DNA of 64,000 nucleotides from CAJXSN01 sp947492235 (lineage in GTDB: Bacteria > Pseudomonadota > Alphaproteobacteria > Sphingomonadales > Sphingomonadaceae), in the NCBI RefSeq assembly GCF_042492175.1, contig NZ_CP170453.1, positions 2,356,001 to 2,420,000 on the forward strand, written 5' to 3'. The notes under the pieces are model-generated. The model saw nothing but the letters and a program-made list of their open reading frames with translations. It ran no database searches and was not told the DNA's origin. Made by a program: the position numbers and the translations under genes. This document shows, piece by piece, positions 1 through 8,080 of this stretch (position 1 is its first letter; every line of letters begins with the position of its first letter).

Positions 1-441
1 GCTGTTGCTGGTCAGCTTGGGCATGGAGCTGGCGACGTTAATCAGCTGGTTCAGGGCATTGCCCACCTCTGTCTCCGCAGTCATGCGGTTGTAGCCCATC
101 GTTTCCAGCGCGGCCTGCTGGGCCTCGATCAGGCGGTCGAGCACCTGTATTTCCTGGCCCGCATGCGCTTTGGTCACTTCGACCAGATTGGGAATGAGGG
201 CGTGGCGCTCGGCAAGAATGGCGTCGACATCGCCAAAGGCTGCGGTGCACCGGGCCTCCAACTCACCGACATTGCGGCGCTTGCCCGAAAGCGACACGAA
301 AACGGCGACGGCGGCCACGCCAAGCGCGCCGACCCACCAATAGTCGAGCAGAAGATTGGTCGAGTCGACCGACCGCTCGTAAATGCGCGTGTCTTCGGCG
401 AAACCGCCCGTTTGCGCTGCTGCAAGAATATGGATCATCAT
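1..441 (-). CDS. lemA: LemA family protein (partial, C-terminus beyond window edge)
   Basis: The frame is open from an ATG at 441 (a second in-frame ATG is at 438) to the window edge, about 147 residues without a stop. A short N-terminus is followed by one hydrophobic segment at about residues 33-50 (VGALGVAAVAVFVSL), then basic residues and a helical domain with AERHALIPNLVE and VTKAHAGQE, the hallmark of LemA proteins. The later stretch NALNQLINVASSMPKL also fits. LemA proteins are membrane-anchored helical-bundle proteins whose biochemical role is poorly defined. The gene is divergent from the DUF808 gene at 603. The missing partner genes upstream of base 1 cannot be seen. Confidence 0.85.
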   Translation of the reverse strand, partial: MMIHILAAAQTGGFAEDTRIYERSVDSTNLLLDYWWVGALGVAAVAVFVSLSGKRRNVGELEARCTAAFGDVDAILAERHALIPNLVEVTKAHAGQEIQVLDRLIEAQQAALETMGYNRMTAETEVGNALNQLINVASSMPKLTSNS

Positions 442-602
442 TGGTCAAAACCCCCGAAAAGCCTCACTAAGTTTATGGCGGTAAGTGTTTTAAAAAGCGG
501 TAAATCGCGCTGCGCCGTGGACCACGACAAAGCGTGCGCTGGCCACATCCGGCCAGCTTGTGCAAAGGACACGGGTCAAACGACCGACACGGGAGTACTT
601 TT

Positions 603-1568
603 ATGCCTAGCGGACTGGCCGCCTTGCTCGACGACGTATCCATCATCGCCCGCACGGCTGCGGCTTCGGTCGATGATATTGCCGCCGCCGCCGGGCGGGC
701 GGGCTCGAAAACAGCAGGCGTGGTGATCGACGATGCGGCTGTCACGCCGAGCTATGTCACCGGCCTTTCGCCCGCGCGCGAGCTGCCGATCATTTGGGCA
801 ATCGCCAAGGGCAGTTTCAAGAACAAGCTGCTGTTCCTGCTGCCCGGCGCGATCCTGCTGAGCGAATTTCTGCCCGCTGCCATCATCTTCCTGCTGATGG
901 CGGGCGGTCTGTTCCTGTCTTACGAGGGCGCGGAAAAGGTGCTGGAGAAGCTGGGCGGCGAGAAGCACGGCAAGACAGTGGACGATGTCATCGAAGACCC
1001 AGCGCAATTCGAGAAGGAGCGGATTTCCGGGGCCATCCGGACCGATTTCATCCTGTCTGCCGAGATCATGGCGATCACGCTGAACGAACTGACCGAGCTG
1101 ACCATCTGGTGGGAGCGGGGCATCGCCCTCGCTCTGGTGGCCATTGCGGTTACCGTGGCCGTCTATGGCGCGGTTGCGCTGATTGTGAAGATGGACGATT
1201 TCGGACTGTCGCTCACGCAGCGTTCCAGCGAACTGGCGCAGGCATTCGGGCGGGGGCTGGTTGCGGCCATGCCCAAGCTGCTTATCGCGCTATCTTTGAT
1301 CGGCACCGTGGCAATGCTTTGGGTCGGCGGCGGCATCCTTCTGCATGGCACGCATGAGCTGGGCTTCCATGGCCTGTATGATGCCGCGCACGGTCTGGAA
1401 TCGGCGGTGGCTGACGGTCTGGGGCCGGCGGGCGGCTTTTTCGGCTGGCTGACTTATGCGGCGATCTCTGCCATGGTCGCGCTGATCGTGGGCTGGATCA
1501 TCGTCTTCATCCTGCACAAGGTGCTGGGGCTGGGGCACAAGCCCGGCGCGGAAGGAGCAGCGCATTGA
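603..1568 (+). CDS. DUF808 family inner-membrane protein (YedI-like)
   Basis: A 321-residue membrane protein. The N-terminus MPSGLAALLDDVSIIARTAA and the following GSKTAGVVIDDAAV match the DUF808/YedI family, whose function is unknown. Several hydrophobic helices are visible: around LLFLLPGAILLSEFLP, IALALVAIAVTVAVYGAVAL, LIALSLIGTVAMLWVGGGIL and the C-terminal YAAISAMVALIVGWIIVFIL. I chose the ATG at 603 because GGGAG lies about 8 bases upstream and the family start begins here. An upstream in-frame ATG at 534 would add unlike residues. The stop overlaps the TTG start of the next gene, so the two are probably translationally coupled. Confidence 0.85.
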   Translation: MPSGLAALLDDVSIIARTAAASVDDIAAAAGRAGSKTAGVVIDDAAVTPSYVTGLSPARELPIIWAIAKGSFKNKLLFLLPGAILLSEFLPAAIIFLLMAGGLFLSYEGAEKVLEKLGGEKHGKTVDDVIEDPAQFEKERISGAIRTDFILSAEIMAITLNELTELTIWWERGIALALVAIAVTVAVYGAVALIVKMDDFGLSLTQRSSELAQAFGRGLVAAMPKLLIALSLIGTVAMLWVGGGILLHGTHELGFHGLYDAAHGLESAVADGLGPAGGFFGWLTYAAISAMVALIVGWIIVFILHKVLGLGHKPGAEGAAH

Positions 1569-2200
1569 GCGTTCCGGTACTCCACACTTGCCGCGGCTCT
1601 CGCGGGCTGCGCGCCACCTGGGCGGCAGAGGAAGCGGGCACCGATATCGACCTGCGGATGCTGCCATTCCCGCCGCGCAAGAAAGCGCCGGAGTTTCTGG
1701 AGCTGAACCCGCTGGGGACCATTCCTTTGCTGGAGCATGACGGCGCGCAGATGACCGAAAGCTGCGCGATTTCCGTTTATCTGGCGGGGCTGGGGGGGAA
1801 GGGTGATCTGCTGGTTGCGCGCGGGCAGGCCGACTATGCGGGGTTCCTCGATTTCACCTATCACGCAGATGCCACCATCACCTTCCCGCAAACCGTGTTC
1901 ATGCGCTTTGCCCTGTTCGAGAAGGATCGCGGGCTGGAGGAGGCAGGCCATGCCTATGCCCGCTGGTTCCACAAGCGACTGGTCAAGGTGGAGCAGCGAC
2001 TGGAAAGCCGCGAATTCCTGTGCGCCGACAGGTTTACTGCGGCCGATATCTGCGTCGGCTACGCGCTGGTGCTGGCCAAGAGCGTGGGTTTGGACGAGGG
2101 CGTGCCCGATAGCCTGAAAGCCTATCGCGACCGGCTAACCGCGCGCGATGCTTACAAACGGGCGACCGCGCGCGAGAAGGCAGGCGCGGAGGGGCTTTAA
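1565..2200 (+). CDS. Glutathione S-transferase family protein
   Basis: A 211-residue cytosolic protein of GST length. The N-terminal thioredoxin-like domain runs to about residue 80 and contains the cis-Pro region NPLGTIPLLEHDG followed by TESCAISVYLA, the glutathione-binding E-S pair. The C-terminal helical domain contains FTAADICVGYAL, matching the usual GST N-capping motif with its conserved Asp. The start is a TTG whose last two bases and the next base form the TGA of the DUF808 gene (TTGA overlap), which argues for coupled translation. The gene ends 4 bases inside the converging Mur ligase gene. The actual substrate cannot be read from the sequence. Confidence 0.85.
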   Translation: MSVPVLHTCRGSRGLRATWAAEEAGTDIDLRMLPFPPRKKAPEFLELNPLGTIPLLEHDGAQMTESCAISVYLAGLGGKGDLLVARGQADYAGFLDFTYHADATITFPQTVFMRFALFEKDRGLEEAGHAYARWFHKRLVKVEQRLESREFLCADRFTAADICVGYALVLAKSVGLDEGVPDSLKAYRDRLTARDAYKRATAREKAGAEGL

Positions 2201-3636
2201 GCCAGCTTCCGCAGAATATCCGCCGCAAAAACGCTTAGCGTGTCGTCGCGCGCGCCCATGATGACAATCCGGTCGCCACTTTGTGCGTTGGCGACGAGCC
2301 AGTCTCCGCAGCCTTCTCGGGTGTTGATGTGGATGGCTTTTCCGCCCGCCTTGGCGATCAGATCGACGATCCGCTCGCTGCCCTCGCTGCGGTCTACCGT
2401 GCCGCCGAAATAGACGGGGTCGCAGAGCAGGGTGATGTCATCTTCGCCCAGCTCGCGCGCAAAAGTTTCGGCCAGTTCCGCGCCCATCTGGCGCAAGGGG
2501 CCGTAGCCATGCGGCTGGAAGAAGGCGAGCACCCGGCCGGGGCTGGACCTGAGCGTGCGCAGGGTCGCTGCGCATTTCTCCGGATTGTGTCCGAAATCGT
2601 CGATCACGGTCACGCCGCTGGCTGATGTGCCGACAATATCGAACCGGCGCGCTAACCCCTTGAAGCGGGCCAGAGCGGCCACCGCGTCCGCCACCGACAC
2701 ACCGCATGCATTGGCCCCGGCGATGGCCGCCAGTGCGTTGGACAGGTTGTGCCTGCCGGGCATATTCAGGACCAGCGAATGCTCGCTATCGTCGCGGCGA
2801 TCCACCACAAGGGCGGCCTGCCGCATCGGACCATCGGCGCGGCTGCCGGGCCGGACGCCAATGGTCGCGCCCCTGTCGCCGATGCCGAAAGTGATGGCTT
2901 CGTCTGCATGCTCCAGCAGTTCCAGCGCCTCGTCATCATCGGCATTGATCACCGCGATGTGGGAGGCCTCCAGATAATCGGCGAACAGCACGCGCAGCTC
3001 TTCCATGCTCTTGTGATCGAGGCTGACATTAAGCAGCACGCCGACTTCGGGCCGGTACTGCGCAATCGAACCGTCGCTTTCATCGACTTCCGAGACATAG
3101 AGATCGGGGCTGCCGACAACGGCGCTGGCGAAGGGCCGGTCTTCGCTGACGAAGTTCTTCATCACCGCGCCGTTCATGATGGTGGGCGCGCGGCCGACGT
3201 CTTCCAGAATCCAGCCCAGCATGCCGGTGACGGTGGATTTTCCGCTGGTTCCGGCGATCGCAACACCGGTCTCGCTCGCGTTGAACAAAGCCGCATTCAG
3301 GTCGGCGCGGGTCAGGCGGGGGAGGCCCAGTTCCTTGGCCCGCTTCATTTCCGGCACGGTGTCTTCCACCGCCGCACTGGCGACCAGCACTTGCGCTTCG
3401 CTGGTTATGCCGCTGCCGTCCTGCGGAAACAGCGTGAAGCCCTGCCGTTCCAGCGCGGCGAACTTTTCAGGCGTGCGGCCCTGGTCGAAACTGCGGTCGC
3501 TGCCGGCGACCTCGGCTCCGCGCCCTTTCAGGATCGCGGCCAGCGGCTGCATTCCGGAGCCGCCAATGCCGCAGAAGAACCACGGGCGGGCGGTCAGGTC
3601 AGATGTCGGATCGGGCAAATCGGTCGCATTGTTCAT
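2197..3636 (-). CDS. mpl: Mur ligase family protein, Mpl/MurC-like (murein peptide recycling)
   Basis: A 479-residue ATP-dependent amide ligase. It has the N-terminal Rossmann domain of MurC/Mpl (WFFCGIGGSGMQPLA), the ATP loop AGTSGKSTVTGM, the central-domain EVDESDGSI and LNVSLDHKSMEEL, and the C-terminal domain with DDFGHNPEKC. Mpl joins L-Ala-D-Glu-meso-DAP tripeptide to UDP-MurNAc, bypassing MurC, MurD and MurE. I favour Mpl over MurC because the gene is isolated from any division/cell-wall cluster and lies head-to-head with an LD-carboxypeptidase, the enzyme that makes the tripeptide. The P-loop Ser-Gly-Lys-Ser differs from the more usual His-Gly-Lys-Thr. Whether the substrate is the tripeptide or L-Ala is inference. 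Confidence 0.75.
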   Translation of the reverse strand: MNNATDLPDPTSDLTARPWFFCGIGGSGMQPLAAILKGRGAEVAGSDRSFDQGRTPEKFAALERQGFTLFPQDGSGITSEAQVLVASAAVEDTVPEMKRAKELGLPRLTRADLNAALFNASETGVAIAGTSGKSTVTGMLGWILEDVGRAPTIMNGAVMKNFVSEDRPFASAVVGSPDLYVSEVDESDGSIAQYRPEVGVLLNVSLDHKSMEELRVLFADYLEASHIAVINADDDEALELLEHADEAITFGIGDRGATIGVRPGSRADGPMRQAALVVDRRDDSEHSLVLNMPGRHNLSNALAAIAGANACGVSVADAVAALARFKGLARRFDIVGTSASGVTVIDDFGHNPEKCAATLRTLRSSPGRVLAFFQPHGYGPLRQMGAELAETFARELGEDDITLLCDPVYFGGTVDRSEGSERIVDLIAKAGGKAIHINTREGCGDWLVANAQSGDRIVIMGARDDTLSVFAADILRKLA

Positions 3637-3692
3637 GGGAAAAGCTGACTAGCGCCAATAGCTACCCTTGCAACCATGAACGGACTAAGGCC

Positions 3693-4544
3693 ATGGATGT
3701 GAGCATGACACGTATCGCTATTTGCGCGCCCGCGACTGCCATTACGCCCGCCCATGCAGAGGCGATGCGCGCGCTGGTGGCAGACGAATTTCCGCAGCAC
3801 GAAGTGTGGTTTCACGACCAGTGTTTCGAGCGGCACGCGCATTATGCGGGCACCGATTTGCAGCGGATGCAGGCGCTGGTCGAATGCGCCAACAATCCTG
3901 ACTACGACGTCGTTTGGTTTGCCAAGGGGGGCTACGGCTCCAACCGCATCGCAGAGGCCGCCATCGCGCGGATGAACGAGCACGCGCGGGCCAAGACCTA
4001 TGTGGGTTTTTCCGACATGGGCTATCTGCTTGCGGCGCTCTATCGCCACGGGATCGGCCAACCGGTCCACGGCTCCATGCCGGTGAGCGCGCGCAGCGAA
4101 CGCGGGCGCGAGGCGGTGCGCCGGGTGCTGCGCTGGCTGGGCGGGGACAATAGCGGGCTGGAGCCTTCGCTCGATGGCAAGCAGCCGGTGGTCGCGTTCA
4201 ATCTGATCACGCTGGCGATGCTGGTCGATACGCCGCTGCTGCCGGATCTGTCGGGCCATGTGGTGATGGTGGAGGAAGTGAGCGAGCATCTTTACGCCAT
4301 CGACCGCCTGTTCTTCAGCCTCGCCAATACCCTGCCGCGCATTGCCGGTCTGCGGCTCGGTTCGGTCACCAATGTACCGGAAAACGACCGCGACTTCGGC
4401 CAGACGGCGGAAGAAATCGCCCAGTTCTGGTGCAATCGCGCAGGCATCCCCTATCTGGGCCGCGCCGAAATCGGCCACACGTCCGCCAACCGGATTGTCC
4501 CGTTCGGCCTCGCCAGTCCATCCTATTCGAAAGAGACACAATGA
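3693..4544 (+). CDS. ldcA: LD-carboxypeptidase (peptidase family S66)
   Basis: A cytosolic serine peptidase that in this family removes the terminal D-Ala from murein tetrapeptides. VVWFAKGGYGSNRIAE matches the family's GGYG strand. The nucleophile Ser is in VGFSDMGYL, the Glu in MVEEVSEHLY and the His in EIGHTSANRIVPFG, so the Ser-Glu-His triad is complete. Length (283 residues) is typical. The start is either 3693 or 3705; 3705 begins directly at the first beta strand (MTRIAICAPATAI). It is divergent from the Mpl-like ligase and its stop overlaps the fabD start (ATGA), so it may lead the fabD-fabG transcript. Confidence 0.85.
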   Translation: MDVSMTRIAICAPATAITPAHAEAMRALVADEFPQHEVWFHDQCFERHAHYAGTDLQRMQALVECANNPDYDVVWFAKGGYGSNRIAEAAIARMNEHARAKTYVGFSDMGYLLAALYRHGIGQPVHGSMPVSARSERGREAVRRVLRWLGGDNSGLEPSLDGKQPVVAFNLITLAMLVDTPLLPDLSGHVVMVEEVSEHLYAIDRLFFSLANTLPRIAGLRLGSVTNVPENDRDFGQTAEEIAQFWCNRAGIPYLGRAEIGHTSANRIVPFGLASPSYSKETQ

Positions 4545-5476
4545 TCGCATTTATCTTCCCCGGTCAGGGCAGCCAGAAAGTCGGCATGGGCACTGATCTG
4601 GCCGCTGCCAGCAGCCATGCGCGCGAGGTTTTTCAGGAAGTCGACGATGCTCTGGGGCAGAACCTGTCGAAGATCATGGCAGAGGGGCCGGAAGACCAGC
4701 TGACCCTGACGGAGAATGCGCAGCCCGCAATCATGGCGAATGCCATCGCTACCCTGCGCGTGCTGGAGAAAGAGGGCGGTGTGACGCTGGCCGACAAGGG
4801 CGCGTTCGTCGCGGGCCATTCGCTGGGCGAGTATACCGCCCTGTGCGCTGCGGGCGCGTTTTCGTTGGCCGACACGGCGCGGCTGCTGAAACTGCGCGGG
4901 CAAGCGATGCAGGCGGCGGTTCCGGTGGGCGAGGGCGCGATGGCGGCTCTGCTGGGTGCCGATCTGGAGAAAGCGCAGGCGCTGTGCGATGCAGCGGCAG
5001 AGGGCGAGGTTTGTCAGGTCGCCAACGACAACGACCCGGGGCAGGTCGTCATCTCCGGCCACAAGGGCGCGATTGAGCGTGCGGCGGGGATGGTGAAGGA
5101 TCACGGAATCAAGCGCGGCATTCTGCTGCCCGTGTCGGCGCCGTTCCATTGCTCCCTGATGCAGCCCGCCGCCGATGCAATGGCTGCGGCGCTGGCCGAT
5201 TGCCCGCCGCAGGCCTTCACCGTGCCGATCTACGCCAATGTCACCGCCGCCGCTGTCACCGATCCGGCAGAGGAGCAGCGCCTGCTGGTCGAGCAGGTCA
5301 CAGGCCGCGTCCGCTGGCGCGAAAGCGTGCTGGCCATGCAGGCGGCAGGCGTGACGCGATTCGTGGAAGTGGGCGGCAAGGTGCTGGGCCCGATGGTCCG
5401 CAAAATCGCCCCCGACTGCACCGCCACCAGCGTCGTGACGATGGATGATATCGAGGCTCTGGCAAAAGAGTTATAA
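4541..5476 (+). CDS. fabD: Malonyl-CoA:ACP transacylase
   Basis: FabD transfers malonate from CoA to acyl carrier protein at the start of fatty-acid elongation. The protein (311 residues) begins with MIAFIFPGQGSQKVGMG, has the nucleophile in AGHSLGEYTALCAAG, and the late catalytic His in VSAPFHCSLMQPAA. The ATG at 4541 overlaps the stop of the LD-carboxypeptidase gene, and an upstream extension in the same frame lacks FabD character. fabG follows, but the two are separated by a 482-base interval that is almost entirely the cassette at 5486-5937. Confidence 0.95.
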   Translation: MIAFIFPGQGSQKVGMGTDLAAASSHAREVFQEVDDALGQNLSKIMAEGPEDQLTLTENAQPAIMANAIATLRVLEKEGGVTLADKGAFVAGHSLGEYTALCAAGAFSLADTARLLKLRGQAMQAAVPVGEGAMAALLGADLEKAQALCDAAAEGEVCQVANDNDPGQVVISGHKGAIERAAGMVKDHGIKRGILLPVSAPFHCSLMQPAADAMAAALADCPPQAFTVPIYANVTAAAVTDPAEEQRLLVEQVTGRVRWRESVLAMQAAGVTRFVEVGGKVLGPMVRKIAPDCTATSVVTMDDIEALAKEL

Positions 5477-5485
5477 GGGGGCTGG

Positions 5486-5513
5486 TTCGCGCAGAGACGC
5501 AGAGAACGCAGAG
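5486..5513. repeat. Left 28-bp inverted arm of the GxxExxY cassette
   Basis: The arm is the exact reverse complement of 5910-5937. It consists of three tandem units around the core GCAGAG and lies just upstream of the GxxExxY start codon, so its purine-rich end (GCAGAGAGAA just before the ATG) may double as the ribosome-binding region. Confidence 0.9.
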
Positions 5514-5517
5514 AGAA

Positions 5518-5907
5518 ATGGACATCGATGAGGTCACCTCGCAGGTAATTGCGGAAGCTATCGCAATTCACCGGTCGCTCGGGCCGGGGCTGATGGAGAG
5601 CGTCTACGAAACTGTGTTGGCCGGAGCGCTCCATCGTCGGGGGCTGACGGCACAGCGTCAGGTGCCCATCGACATCGAGTATGATGGCCTTGTTTTCGAT
5701 CAGGCCTTCCGAATCGACATCCTTGTCGAGGAGACACTCATTCTGGAAATCAAGGCGGTCGAGATTCTTTCGAAGGCCCATGCCAAGCAATTGCTGACCT
5801 ATTTGCGTTTGACCAACCAGCCCGTAGGGCTGCTGCTCAATTTTAACGAAGCTACGATGAAGGACGGCATTCGCCGTCTGGTGAATGATTATAGGCCGGA
5901 CGCCTGA
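5518..5907 (+). CDS. GxxExxY family protein, PD-(D/E)xK nuclease-like fold
   Basis: A 129-residue protein of the GxxExxY family (TIGR04256-type). The naming motif is G24-L-M-E27-S-V-Y30. The remaining signature fits a PD-(D/E)xK nuclease core: Glu27 on the first helix, Asp67 in RIDILVEE, then E77-I-K79 in LILEIKAVE, followed by a helix AHAKQLLTYLRL and the strand VGLLLNF. The function of the family is not established. The gene fills a cassette bounded by perfect 28-bp inverted arms and reads with the fab operon, so it is probably co-transcribed with fabD and fabG. Whether it acts on its own arms is speculation. Confidence 0.85.
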   Translation: MDIDEVTSQVIAEAIAIHRSLGPGLMESVYETVLAGALHRRGLTAQRQVPIDIEYDGLVFDQAFRIDILVEETLILEIKAVEILSKAHAKQLLTYLRLTNQPVGLLLNFNEATMKDGIRRLVNDYRPDA

Positions 5908-5909
5908 TC

Positions 5910-5937
5910 CTCTGCGTTCTCTGCGTCTCTGCGCGAA
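5910..5937. repeat. Right 28-bp inverted arm of the GxxExxY cassette
   Basis: Exact reverse complement of 5486-5513, made of three CTCTGCG-type units and ending GCGCGAA. fabG keeps its own Shine-Dalgarno (AAGGAAG at about 5944-5950) just beyond this arm, which explains how an essential gene tolerates the insertion. Confidence 0.9.
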
Positions 5938-5958
5938 ATTGAAAAGGAAGACTGCGCT

Positions 5959-6711
5959 ATGTTTTCACTCGAAGGAATGACCGCACTGGTGACCGGGGCC
6001 AGCGGGGGTATCGGTTCATCAATCGCCCGTTCGCTTGCCCGGCAAGGGGCGCGGCTCGCGCTGTCCGGCTCCAATGGCGACAAGCTGCGCGCCTTTCGTG
6101 AAGAGCTGAATGACGAATTCGGCCACGACCATGTCGAGATCACCTGCAATCTGAGCGACCGCACGCAGGTGGAGGAACTGGTCCCCGCAGCCATCGATAC
6201 GCTGGGCCAACTGGATATTCTGGTCAACAATGCCGGCATCACGCGTGACAATCTGGCGATGCGGATGAAGGACGAGGAATGGGATCAGGTCATGCAGATC
6301 AACCTGGAATCGTCCTTCCGCCTGATGCGCGCCGCCGCACGGCCGATGATGAAGGCCAAGTTTGGCCGGATGATTTCGATCACCAGCGTGGTGGGCGCCA
6401 CCGGCAATCCGGGCCAGATGAACTACGTCGCAGCCAAAGCGGGCCTGACCGGCATGTCCAAGTCGCTGGCGCAGGAGCTCGCCAGCCGCGGCATCACGGT
6501 CAATTGCGTCGCACCCGGTTTCATCCGCACCGCGATGACCGAGGAACTGACCGACGCGCAGAAGGACACGATCAACGCGCGCATCCCGATGGCCAAGATG
6601 GGCGAGGGCGAGGATATCGGGGCTGCGGTGGCGTATCTGGCCAGCCGCGAGGCGGGCTATGTCACGGGGCAAACGCTGCATGTGAATGGCGGGATGGCTA
6701 TGGTGAGCTGA
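5959..6711 (+). CDS. fabG: 3-oxoacyl-ACP reductase
   Basis: FabG reduces 3-oxoacyl-ACP with NADPH in fatty-acid elongation. The 250-residue protein has the cofactor loop VTGASGGIGSSIA, the NNAG strand (DILVNNAGITRDN), the catalytic Ser in SITSVVGATGN, the Y-x3-K pair in MNYVAAKAGL, and the C-terminal YVTGQTLHVNGGMAMVS characteristic of FabG. It follows fabD after the inserted GxxExxY cassette and has an AAGGAAG ribosome-binding site. Downstream 6712-6880 has no gene that I can see. Confidence 0.95.
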   Translation: MFSLEGMTALVTGASGGIGSSIARSLARQGARLALSGSNGDKLRAFREELNDEFGHDHVEITCNLSDRTQVEELVPAAIDTLGQLDILVNNAGITRDNLAMRMKDEEWDQVMQINLESSFRLMRAAARPMMKAKFGRMISITSVVGATGNPGQMNYVAAKAGLTGMSKSLAQELASRGITVNCVAPGFIRTAMTEELTDAQKDTINARIPMAKMGEGEDIGAAVAYLASREAGYVTGQTLHVNGGMAMVS

Positions 6712-6880
6712 CAGCGACGCGTTTCGCCCTGCTTTATCCCCAATAGCGACCAGCTTGGGCCGCCTATCCGCTTGCCCGTGGTGCCGCGCACGGTAAGGGT
6801 AGTGCAGGACATTTCCGGCGCTGCATGCGATTCCGGTCCCCGGAATAGCTGAACGCGCCGCGCAAGGGGAATTTGAAGCG

Positions 6881-8020
6881 ATGAAGGCCACCATCGAACG
6901 CGCGACTTTGCTGCGCAGCCTTTCTCACGTGCAGTCGGTCGTCGAGCGCCGCAACACGATCCCGATCCTGTCGAACGTGCTGATCGATGCCGGCGATGGC
7001 GGGTCGGTGAAAGTCATGGCGACGGACCTCGATCTGCAGGTGGAAGAAACCATGGCCGCCGCCGGCGTGGAAAGCCCCGGCGCGATCACAGTCTCGGCCC
7101 ACCTGTTGTTCGATATCGCCCGCAAATTGCCCGACGGCAGTCAGGTCAGTCTGGAAACGGCTGACAACCGCATGACGGTGAAGGCCGGGCGCAGCCGGTT
7201 CCAGCTGCCGACCCTGCCGAAGGACGATTTCCCCGTCATCGTGGAAGGCGATCTGCCGACCCGTTTCGAACTGCCGGCCAAGACCCTGGCTGAAATGATC
7301 GACCGCACGCGGTTTGCGATCAGCACCGAGGAAACCCGGTATTATCTCAACGGCATTTTCCTGCACGTTGCGGATGACGATGCGGCGAGTGGCGGGCCGG
7401 TTCTGAAAGCCGCCGCAACAGACGGCCACCGCCTCGCCCGCTTCACGCTCGACCGGCCCGATGGCGCAGAAGGCATGCCTGACGTGATCGTACCGCGCAA
7501 AGCCGTGGGCGAACTGCGCAAGCTGCTGGACGAGGCGATGGACGGAAATGTCCAGATCGACCTCTCGGCCAGCAAGATCCGCTTCACGCTGGGCGGGGAG
7601 GGGGGCATGGTCCTCACCTCGAAGCTGATCGACGGGACGTTCCCCGACTACAGCCGCGTCATTCCAACCGGCAACGACAAGCTGCTGAAAGTCGATCCCA
7701 AGAGCTTCTTCCAGGGCGTTGACCGTGTGGCGACCATCGCCACCGAAAAAACGCGTGCGGTGAAAATGGGGCTGGATACCGACAAGGTTACCCTGTCCGT
7801 CACCTCTCCCGACAACGGCACCGCGTCGGAAGAGCTGGCGGGCGAATACAAGGCCGACGGTATCGAGATCGGCTTCAACGCCAATTATCTGAAGGACATC
7901 CTCAGCCAGATCGACAGCGACATCGTCGAGCTGCACCTTGCCGATGCAGGAGCGCCGACGCTCATCCGCAAGGACGAGAACAGTCCCGCGCTGTATGTCC
8001 TGATGCCGATGCGGGTGTGA
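6881..8020 (+). CDS. dnaN: DNA polymerase III beta subunit (sliding clamp)
   Basis: The ring-shaped clamp that tethers DNA polymerase III to DNA. The 379-residue protein begins MKATIERATLLRSLSHVQSV and continues with VVERRNTIPILSNVLIDA, diagnostic of DnaN. Three clamp repeats can be followed: about 1-125, 126-255 (ELPAKTLAEMIDRTRFAIS) and 256-379. It ends with the conserved ALYVLMPMRV. The start has a purine-rich AAGGGGAA about 11 bases upstream. It is not next to dnaA or recF here, as is common in alphaproteobacteria with scattered replication genes. Confidence 0.97.
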   Translation: MKATIERATLLRSLSHVQSVVERRNTIPILSNVLIDAGDGGSVKVMATDLDLQVEETMAAAGVESPGAITVSAHLLFDIARKLPDGSQVSLETADNRMTVKAGRSRFQLPTLPKDDFPVIVEGDLPTRFELPAKTLAEMIDRTRFAISTEETRYYLNGIFLHVADDDAASGGPVLKAAATDGHRLARFTLDRPDGAEGMPDVIVPRKAVGELRKLLDEAMDGNVQIDLSASKIRFTLGGEGGMVLTSKLIDGTFPDYSRVIPTGNDKLLKVDPKSFFQGVDRVATIATEKTRAVKMGLDTDKVTLSVTSPDNGTASEELAGEYKADGIEIGFNANYLKDILSQIDSDIVELHLADAGAPTLIRKDENSPALYVLMPMRV

Positions 8021-8080
8021 TCTAAGGCACTCGCCAAGCCGGACGGCGGCGGCTAGCAGTTCTCCAAAGGGAGAATCGCT

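Larger units (their letters stand above)
5486..5937 (+). mobile_element. 452-bp inverted-repeat cassette carrying one GxxExxY gene
   Basis: Two perfect 28-bp inverted arms, 5486-5513 and 5910-5937, enclose one gene and almost nothing else. Each arm is built of three near-identical units (CGCAGAGA, CGCAGAGAA, CGCAGAG) after a TTCG lead. The left arm ends 4 bases before the gene's ATG and the right arm begins 2 bases after its stop. The cassette sits between fabD and fabG in the same orientation, 9 bases after the fabD stop and 21 before the fabG start. No target-site duplication is evident. I see no promoter or terminator inside it. Calling it mobile is inference from architecture. Confidence 0.7.

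Noticed and set aside
5486..5937. CRISPR-like or tandem repeat array
   Set aside because: The repeated octamers form two inverted arms around a gene, with no regular spacers.
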